NCBI GenBank assembly: GCA_045611685.1
Contig: JAZKXO010000043.1
Coordinates: 1-10,180 of the forward strand
Reading direction: 5' to 3'
Length of the DNA stretch: 10,180 nucleotides
From: SIG701 sp045611685
Lineage (GTDB): Bacteria; Bacillota; Clostridia; Oscillospirales; CAG-272
Shown here: piece after piece, positions 1 to 4,934 of the stretch
Layout: every line of letters starts with the position of its first letter
Position numbering within the stretch: position 1 is the first letter of the stretch
Position numbers and translations under genes: made by a program
The notes under the pieces: generated by a model
Told to the model about the DNA's origin: nothing
Seen by the model: the letters and a program-made list of their open reading frames with translations, nothing else
The model's database searches: none

Positions 1-114
1 CAGGGAGTTGGTTTCAAGTGTTGTCTTCCTAAGCCCGCTTGGCCTCCGACTTCCTCCGTGTACAGAAATATCAAAAACCCGCGTGTTTTTGGAAAACGAG
101 GCCACAAACAATGA
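1..114 (+). CDS. C-terminal end of an unidentified upstream gene (partial)
   Basis: Frame 1 is open from the first base through 37 codons and stops at TGA 112-114. That stop overlaps the ATG of the next gene (ATGA at 111-114), the same coupling seen at 4931 and 9741. The residual peptide is basic and ends in K-R-G-H-K-Q. I do not recognise a family from so short a tail. Frame 2 is also open here, but it runs on as an out-of-frame shadow inside the next gene, so the ATGA overlap is the main reason to prefer frame 1. The gene's start lies outside the window. Confidence 0.4.
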   Translation, partial: QGVGFKCCLPKPAWPPTSSVYRNIKNPRVFGKRGHKQ

Positions 115-1139
115 AAATCGAAGAAATAGACGTAAAAAGCCTCAAACCTTACGAAAACAACCCGAGAATCAACGACGCGAGCGTGGACGCGGTGGCGAAC
201 TCAATAAAAGCGTTCGGTTTCCGAGTGCCGGTGGTGGTGGACAAAGACAACGTGATCATCGCCGGACACACACGCCTCAAAGCCGCGCTAAAATTAGGCC
301 TAAAATCGATCCCGTGCATCCGTGCGGATGATTTGACCCCCGAGCAGGTAAAAGCCTTTAGAATCGCGGATAACAGCGCAGGAGAGGCATCACAGTGGGA
401 CTGGGACAAGCTGAACATCGAGCTGGAGGAAATCAGCCTCGATATGGGCGACTTCGGCCTTAAGATTGACCTGCCGGAGATTGAAACCGAGCCGAACGAC
501 TGGCACAGCGAAGTAATACATCGGGAAACTAACATACTTAACCTTGAAAAAGCGCAATACGAAGGCAGAGGCAAGTACGACATCCCCGAAATCCAGCCGG
601 TCTACGAACTGCCGCCGATACGAGAGTGGATCGGATTTCACTATGTCCCCACGGACGAAGACCCGGAGGGCAAGGCGGTGCATTTTTTCGAGCATGATTA
701 TTTGTTCGAGCGGATATGGAACAGACCGGAGATGTATCTCGAACGGCTGAAGCGGTACGTTTGCGTTGCTTCGCCGGACTTCTCACCATACGGGGACATG
801 CCGCTCGCGCTCCAGATTTATAACCATTACCGGAAGCACTGGGTGGCGAAATGGCTACAAGACCACGGTGTGACGGTTGTCCCCACGATAAGATGCTCGA
901 CCGACCCTCGAAGCCTTGAATGGTATCTGGACGGAGAACCACACGGAGGTATCGTGCTGATGAGTGCGATGTGGAGTACAAGCCTATCGAAGGAAGCGAA
1001 GGAAGAATACCAGAGGATGAAAGCGGTACTCCAGCCAAAGAAGGTATTTATTTACGGCCACAACGCAGACATGGGAATTGCGCCAGAAGACAATGTGGAA
1101 TACATAAATAGCTACGCAGAAAAAAGATGGGGAAAATAG
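111..1139 (+). CDS. ParB N-terminal domain / DUF4417 fusion protein
   Basis: 342-residue protein. Residues about 1-115 form a ParB/Sulfiredoxin-like N-terminal domain: an ENNPR motif at 15-19, then AGHTRLKAA at 51-59, which resembles the nucleotide-binding box II of ParB proteins, then I-P-C-I-R-A-D-D at 67-74. Residues about 135-340 resemble DUF4417, a phage and plasmid family of unknown function, with SPDFSPYGDMP at 221-231 and a conserved C-terminal stretch ending in FIYGH at 313-317. The role is unknown. By analogy with ParB-domain proteins it may bind DNA or a nucleotide such as CTP, but that is inference. I chose the start at 111 because GAGG at 98-101 sits 9 bases upstream and because homology begins here; an upstream in-frame ATG at 39 has no ribosome binding site. 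The ParB part is closely related to that of the methyltransferase at 2529. Confidence 0.85.
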   Translation: MKIEEIDVKSLKPYENNPRINDASVDAVANSIKAFGFRVPVVVDKDNVIIAGHTRLKAALKLGLKSIPCIRADDLTPEQVKAFRIADNSAGEASQWDWDKLNIELEEISLDMGDFGLKIDLPEIETEPNDWHSEVIHRETNILNLEKAQYEGRGKYDIPEIQPVYELPPIREWIGFHYVPTDEDPEGKAVHFFEHDYLFERIWNRPEMYLERLKRYVCVASPDFSPYGDMPLALQIYNHYRKHWVAKWLQDHGVTVVPTIRCSTDPRSLEWYLDGEPHGGIVLMSAMWSTSLSKEAKEEYQRMKAVLQPKKVFIYGHNADMGIAPEDNVEYINSYAEKRWGK

Positions 1140-1141
1140 GG

Positions 1142-1170
1142 TTGCTATTCGGAAAAGATAATGACATAAT
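1142..1170 (+). promoter_or_regulatory. Candidate sigma70-type promoter of the ADP-ribosyltransferase cassette
   Basis: TTGCTA at 1142-1147 matches four of six bases of the -35 consensus. CATAAT at 1165-1170 matches five of six bases of the -10 consensus. The spacer is exactly 17 bases. It starts two bases after the stop of the ParB-DUF4417 gene, in the largest gap of the left half, and would start transcription near 1177. This is a motif match only; A+T-rich sequence can give such matches by chance. Confidence 0.4.
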
Positions 1171-1200
1171 GATCGTACCAGCGTAAAGCTGGCCGCGATC
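1171..1200 (+). other. Interrupted inverted repeat / leader hairpin before the ADP-ribosyltransferase gene
   Basis: GATCG (1171-1175) pairs with CGATC (1196-1200), and CCAGC (1178-1182) pairs with GCTGG (1188-1192) around a GTAAA loop, with small internal bulges. There is no following T-run, so it is unlikely to be an intrinsic terminator. It ends directly before the purine-rich ribosome binding site AGGAAGGAG (1201-1209) and begins just after the candidate -10 box. It could therefore be an operator, or an RNA hairpin that limits translation of the gene. Confidence 0.45.
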
Positions 1201-1214
1201 AGGAAGGAGCCGAA

Positions 1215-1934
1215 ATGCCGAAAAAGGGTCGCGGAAGCCGCAGAGGGAGCGGAAAAACAAGCGGTGGGATTCATAAATTTACATCGAAGAAAGCGTATGG
1301 GTTTGCGTATGAAGACGATGACGGAGCAACGGATCGGTTTTTTCAAAGCAATTCAAACTACGATCGGTTGATTTCCGAAATGGACTATGACGAACGTAGT
1401 GCTTTTAGAAGATGGACAGAGGGACATTTTATGGGCGGCCAGCAATATGGCGGATTTGACAACATGAGTGAAACCGATCAAGAGAGAACACGAATCTACG
1501 ATAAATATCTGGATCAAGCGACTTTGGCACAAGGCATCGAGGTATCTCGAATAGCGACGGCGGAACTTGTACTCGGTAAAGGGCGAACTCGGGGGAGTTT
1601 AGAAGAACTACGCCTTATGGAAGGCAAAACTGTAATCTCGAGAGGATCAATGTCAACTGCGGCGGCACCGGAAGGCCTTGAAATAGGATCGTCGCGCAGA
1701 GCCAAAAACGTAGAATATCACATTACTATCCCCGGCGGAACAAAGGGAGCAGGAATGTGGGTCGGCGATAATCGGATAAATGGCTGGGGAGATGACCAGC
1801 GTGAATTTATGGTGAACCGTGATACTATGTTTCGCGTCGGAAAAACCACATACGACAAAGGGCGGGATTTGTATAAGGTGAACCTTGAATATATCGGTCG
1901 GCAAGAACACGACTACGGGACAAGAGGGAGGTGA
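1215..1934 (+). CDS. Putative mono-ADP-ribosyltransferase (R-S-E type)
   Basis: 239-residue protein. The C-terminal half (about residues 90-228) has the layout of the ADP-ribosyltransferase exoenzyme fold, which moves ADP-ribose from NAD+ to a target protein. It shows an Arg at 112 on a predicted first strand, an S-T-S-like motif G-S-M-S-T-A-A at 144-150, then a Q-R-E motif at 195-197 (Q-x-E with catalytic-type Glu197) followed by FMVNRDTMFRV at 198-208, the usual strand after the catalytic Glu. The first 20 residues are a basic Gly/Ser/Lys/Arg tail, and no signal peptide or membrane segment is visible, so it should act in the cytoplasm or be carried in the particle. The start is set by AGGAAGGAG at 1201-1209. 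Sampled G+C is lower than in the flanking genes. Substrate unknown. In phages such enzymes modify host proteins (T4 Alt, ModA, ModB); a toxin or anti-defence role is also possible. Confidence 0.7.
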   Translation: MPKKGRGSRRGSGKTSGGIHKFTSKKAYGFAYEDDDGATDRFFQSNSNYDRLISEMDYDERSAFRRWTEGHFMGGQQYGGFDNMSETDQERTRIYDKYLDQATLAQGIEVSRIATAELVLGKGRTRGSLEELRLMEGKTVISRGSMSTAAAPEGLEIGSSRRAKNVEYHITIPGGTKGAGMWVGDNRINGWGDDQREFMVNRDTMFRVGKTTYDKGRDLYKVNLEYIGRQEHDYGTRGR

Positions 1935-1939
1935 CCATC

Positions 1940-2095
1940 ATGGCAGATAAGGCAAATAAGGCAGATAAGAGAGATGTGAATAAAACTGGCTTTAATGCGC
2001 CGGTTTATGGGGAGATTGTACCGAAGGGTGCAATAATAAAAAAACTCCCGAATGGCTTACTTAAGGTTGTAGAGCCGAAGAAGAAGGGAAAATGA
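1940..2095 (+). CDS. Small basic hypothetical protein (51 aa)
   Basis: 51-codon reading frame beginning six bases after the stop of the ADP-ribosyltransferase gene and preceded by GGGAGGTGA (1926-1934), which overlaps that stop; the two are therefore probably translationally coupled. The protein starts with a Lys/Asp/Ala-rich segment containing two near-repeats (A-D-K-A-N-K then A-D-K-R-D), continues with a short predicted beta region (APVYGEIVPKGAIIKKL, residues 20-36), and ends in a Lys-rich tail (E-P-K-K-K-G-K). I recognise no family. Its position suggests a partner, substrate or regulator of the ADP-ribosyltransferase, but nothing in the sequence proves it. Confidence 0.6.
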   Translation: MADKANKADKRDVNKTGFNAPVYGEIVPKGAIIKKLPNGLLKVVEPKKKGK

Positions 2096-2112
2096 TATAG
2101 GGAGGCGAGAAG

Positions 2113-2457
2113 ATGCCAAAAAGCACAAGAGGCGGGGTACTGAACAGCAGTACACGCACACGCAGACCCAGAGCCAAAACGGTAAGAGAGCAGAACGCGA
2201 GGATTCTCGAAGCCGCGAGCTTTAAAAAGAGCGGGCGCGGCATATGGGATCTGGCCATCCCGAGCAGTATGGGAGCCGCGACAATTACAGACAGAACCGG
2301 AAGTGCTGTCGCATTGCAGATGGGCATGAAGCCGGCCCAAAAGCTGTACTCAATGGTTTACTGGGACAAAGAAGGAAACCGATCCCAAACGCAGTACTAC
2401 CCTCGGCTAAACGATGCGAAATACTACGCGAAAGCGGCCATACAAGCAATGATCTAA
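2113..2457 (+). CDS. Basic hypothetical protein (114 aa)
   Basis: The start has a good ribosome binding site, GGAGG at 2101-2105, 7 bases from the ATG. The first 40 residues are rich in Arg, Lys, Ser and Thr (for example S-S-T-R-T-R-R-P-R at 12-20) and look disordered or nucleic-acid binding. The C-terminal third (about residues 77-112) looks like a small strand-strand-helix unit: Y-S-M-V-Y-W-D-K-E-G-N-R, then Q-T-Q-Y-Y-P, then a helix N-D-A-K-Y-Y-A-K-A-A. I do not recognise the family. It is the last gene of the cassette, ending 22 bases before a strong terminator, so it is probably transcribed with the ADP-ribosyltransferase gene. Its M-P-K start and basic tail resemble those of that enzyme, which may reflect a shared location or partner. 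Confidence 0.65.
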   Translation: MPKSTRGGVLNSSTRTRRPRAKTVREQNARILEAASFKKSGRGIWDLAIPSSMGAATITDRTGSAVALQMGMKPAQKLYSMVYWDKEGNRSQTQYYPRLNDAKYYAKAAIQAMI

Positions 2458-2479
2458 CCAAATAACAAAGCGGAAGCAG

Positions 2480-2508
2480 AAAGCACACCACCACGGTGTG
2501 CTTTTTTT
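2480..2508 (+). terminator. Strong rho-independent terminator
   Basis: AGCACACC at 2482-2489 and GGTGTGCT at 2495-2502 form a perfect 8-bp stem, extendable by two A-T pairs, with a five-base loop ACCAC. Seven T residues (2502-2508) follow. It ends the ADP-ribosyltransferase block and lies only about 20 bases before the methyltransferase start. Confidence 0.9.
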
Positions 2509-2528
2509 ATGGGGAAACGAGGAATGAA

Positions 2529-3776
2529 ATGAAAGAATTACAGATCGAATACCTCCCCACAGAGGAACTCATCCCATATGAGAACAACCCGCGCCACAAC
2601 GACGAAGCGGTGGAGTACGTCGCCAATTCAATAAAGGATTTCGGCTTCAAAGTGCCGATCGTCATTGACGCGAACAACGTGATCGTGTCGGGGCATACAC
2701 GGCTCAAGGCGGCGAAGCGGCTCGGAATCGAGAAACTGCCGTGCATACGCGCAGACGACCTCACCGAGGAACAAATAAAAGCGTTCCGGCTTGCAGACAA
2801 CAAGGTGGGCGAGATCGCGACGTGGGATACAGACAAACTGATGCAGGAGCTGGCAGACATCGCCATCGACATGGAGGCCTTCGGATTCGGTGACATCACC
2901 GAGCCGGAGATAGAGATCCCGGAAGATGACTTTGACATCAAGGAAGACGAAAAGCCAGAGCCGGAAACCGGCAAGGGCGAAATCTATCGTCTGGGCGATC
3001 ATATACTGATGTGCGGGGACTCGACGAGTGTAGCCGATGTCGCGGCTCTCATGGATGGCCAGCTCGCTGATTGCGTGATCACGGATCCGCCGTACAACGT
3101 GGCATACGAAGGCGGCACGGAAGACGCGATGACCATCGAGAATGACAACCTCGAAGCGGGCGAATTTGCCGAATTTCTCGGCGCGGCCTTTGCGAACATG
3201 GCGAACTGGCTGAAGCCGGGCGGCGCGTTTTACGTTTGGTACGCGAGCCGAAACCATATCGCATTTGAAGAAGCACTCAACGAGAACGGCCTCGAGGTGC
3301 GCGAACAGCTCATATGGGTCAAAAACTCGTTCGTGCTGGGCAGGCAGGATTACCAGTGGATGCACGAGCCGTGCATGTACGGCTGGAAAGCAGGCGAGGG
3401 GCATTATTTCGTGTACGACCGCACTCAACCCACAGCGATCGAATACCCGGAAGACCTCGACAAATTGAGCCGCGAGGAACTGCTCCGGCTTTTGAAAGAA
3501 ACGCCCAGCACGGTGATACACGAGAACAAACCGCCGGTCAACGACATCCATCCTACGATGAAGCCGCTGAAGCTCATCGGCAAACTGGTGCGGAACAGCA
3601 CCCAGCCGGGCGACACGGTGCTGGACTTGTTCGGAGGCGGCGGCTCAACATTGATAGCCTGCGAGGAACTGGGCAGAAAATGCCGGATGATGGAACTCGA
3701 CCCGGTCTACGCAGACGCGATAATCCACCGGTGGGAGGAATACACCGGAAAAAAGGCAGTACGGATAAGGGGATAA
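2529..3776 (+). CDS. ParB N-terminal domain / beta-class DNA methyltransferase
   Basis: 415-residue protein expected to methylate an exocyclic amino group of DNA (N6-adenine or N4-cytosine) using SAM. Residues about 1-122 form a ParB-like N-terminal domain (ENNPR 18-22, SGHTRLKAA 54-62). The methyltransferase follows: catalytic motif IV D-P-P-Y at 186-189, the HPTMKP motif at 341-346 (motif X region), and SAM-binding motif I DLFGGGGS at 366-373, then E-L-D-P at 389-392. Motif IV before motif I is the beta-class order; DPPY is more common in adenine enzymes. The recognition sequence cannot be read from this. The start at 2529 has GAGG at 2519-2522 with a 6-base spacer; an in-frame ATG at 2496 lies inside the terminator stem. 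A likely role is protection of phage DNA from host restriction. The SAM synthetase gene follows after four bases. Confidence 0.93.
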   Translation: MKELQIEYLPTEELIPYENNPRHNDEAVEYVANSIKDFGFKVPIVIDANNVIVSGHTRLKAAKRLGIEKLPCIRADDLTEEQIKAFRLADNKVGEIATWDTDKLMQELADIAIDMEAFGFGDITEPEIEIPEDDFDIKEDEKPEPETGKGEIYRLGDHILMCGDSTSVADVAALMDGQLADCVITDPPYNVAYEGGTEDAMTIENDNLEAGEFAEFLGAAFANMANWLKPGGAFYVWYASRNHIAFEEALNENGLEVREQLIWVKNSFVLGRQDYQWMHEPCMYGWKAGEGHYFVYDRTQPTAIEYPEDLDKLSREELLRLLKETPSTVIHENKPPVNDIHPTMKPLKLIGKLVRNSTQPGDTVLDLFGGGGSTLIACEELGRKCRMMELDPVYADAIIHRWEEYTGKKAVRIRG

Positions 3777-3780
3777 TGCA

Positions 3781-4575
3781 ATGATAGAGAAAGTAAACCC
3801 GAGCCACCCGGACAAAATAGCCGACAGAATAGCCGGAGCGTTGGTGGATGAAGCCTACCGCCACGAAGACAACCCGAAAATAGCGGTGGAAGTGCTGATC
3901 GGCCACGGCAAATGCCACATCATCGCGGAAACCTCCGTGAACATCTCCCCGGATACTGTGCGGCAATGTGTAGCCCGTATCGCCGGTATATCAAATATCG
4001 ACTATGTGGAGATCCCGCAAGACCCGCATCTGGCAGAGAACCAAAAAGGGGCAGTACGGTGCGGCGACAACGGTATCTTTCGGGGAGCGGTACTGACCGA
4101 GGAACAAAAGACGCTGTCACGGATAGCGCGGAAGATTTACAAGGCAAGACCATACGACGGGAAGTACATCCTCGACGGGGACAGACTGATCGTTTGCCAG
4201 AGCAACGCAAGCGAAGACTTCCTGCGCGGCGTTTTGCAGGATGAAAAATACGACATCACGATCAACCCGCTCGGGTACTGGACGGGCGGCACGGACGTGG
4301 ACACCGGCGCGACCAACCGGAAGCTGGGAAGCGACATGGCCGACGCGGTGACCGGAGGGGGACTCCACGGCAAAGACCTCTCCAAAGCGGACGTGAGCGT
4401 GAACATTTACGCGCACTTAATGGCGCAGAGCTACAAAAAGCCGTACGCATTCACGGTGGCGATAGGGGACGACAAGGTGAACGGCCTCCCGTACTGGATG
4501 ATCGTCCAGATCGCCCGGTCGTACATCCACAACATCGGCGGCTTTGAGAAATTCGCAGAATGGGGGCTGTTTTAA
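3781..4575 (+). CDS. metK: Compact phage S-adenosylmethionine synthetase
   Basis: 264 residues, expected to make SAM from ATP and methionine. It is far shorter than typical cellular MetK (about 380-400 residues), yet the hallmark residues can be matched to the E. coli enzyme: HPDK at 9-12 (catalytic His9, Asp11), Glu37, C-G-D-N-G-I at 94-99 for the GAGDQG region, D-T-G-A-T-N-R-K at 174-181 for D-C-G-L-T-G-R-K (Asp174, Arg180, Lys181), and GGGLHGKDLSKAD at 192-204 for the GGGAFSGKD-K-D loop (Lys198, Lys202, Asp204). The missing length appears to come mainly from the central and C-terminal regions. The start has AAGGGG upstream, and the gene begins four bases after the methyltransferase stop, so it likely feeds that enzyme. 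The match to E. coli was done by eye. Confidence 0.9.
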   Translation: MIEKVNPSHPDKIADRIAGALVDEAYRHEDNPKIAVEVLIGHGKCHIIAETSVNISPDTVRQCVARIAGISNIDYVEIPQDPHLAENQKGAVRCGDNGIFRGAVLTEEQKTLSRIARKIYKARPYDGKYILDGDRLIVCQSNASEDFLRGVLQDEKYDITINPLGYWTGGTDVDTGATNRKLGSDMADAVTGGGLHGKDLSKADVSVNIYAHLMAQSYKKPYAFTVAIGDDKVNGLPYWMIVQIARSYIHNIGGFEKFAEWGLF

Positions 4576-4934
4576 TGGCAAAGAGAACACTCAACGAGCA
4601 GGCACAAGAGATCCTGCGAATCGCAGAGGAAAGCGGCGTACAAAGCAACTTTTTCTTTATTACAACATTTAAGCGGTACGAGGTACAGCTCAACATACTG
4701 ACGAAGCTCGAAGAAGCCATCAAGCAGGAGGGCATCCTCGTCGACAAGGAGTACGTCAAGGGCAGGAAGAACCTCTACAGCAACCCCGCTGTGTCGGACT
4801 ATAACAAAACCACCGACAGCGCGAACAAGACGGTCGCGACGCTGATGCGGATCATTCGCAACTTCAACTTTGCGGAAAACAGCGAGGAAAGCGACCCGTT
4901 GCTGGCGATCATCAACGGAGGCGAGGAAGAATGA
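4575..4934 (+). CDS. terS: Phage terminase small subunit, P27 family
   Basis: 119-residue, mostly helical, charged protein that should recognise the phage packaging site and load DNA onto the large subunit. The N-terminal helices (N-E-Q-A-Q-E-I-L-R-I-A-E), the central K-R-Y-E-V-Q-L-N-I-L segment, and the N-P-A-V-S-D-Y-N-K-T-T-D segment before a final helix are typical of the P27/Terminase_4 family. The start at 4575 shares its A with the TAA of the SAM synthetase gene and has GGGGG at 4562-4566. An in-frame ATG at 4560 has no good ribosome binding site. The end overlaps the large terminase start by ATGA. Its place immediately before a large terminase supports the call. Confidence 0.85.
   Translation: MAKRTLNEQAQEILRIAEESGVQSNFFFITTFKRYEVQLNILTKLEEAIKQEGILVDKEYVKGRKNLYSNPAVSDYNKTTDSANKTVATLMRIIRNFNFAENSEESDPLLAIINGGEEE

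Noticed and set aside
39..110. Upstream in-frame ATG extending the ParB-DUF4417 protein by 24 residues
   Set aside because: No ribosome binding site, the extension shows no homology to the paralogue at 2529, and the ATGA junction at 111 with GAGG at 98-101 fits better.
8..331. 107-codon + strand reading frame at the left edge
   Set aside because: It overlaps the ParB domain out of frame; after about 111 its product is a low-complexity Arg-rich shadow, while the overlapping frame has clear ParB motifs.
1171..1200. Hairpin as an intrinsic terminator of the ParB-DUF4417 gene
   Set aside because: No T-run follows; it is followed directly by a ribosome binding site, so a regulatory role is more likely.
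2496..2528. In-frame ATG at 2496 for the methyltransferase
   Set aside because: It lies in the stem of the terminator, and the 11 added residues come from the T-run; ATG 2529 has its own GAGG site.
2628..3551. 307-codon antisense reading frame
   Set aside because: It is antisense to the methyltransferase, whose motifs are unambiguous; the product shows no domain and arises from G+C-rich codon bias.
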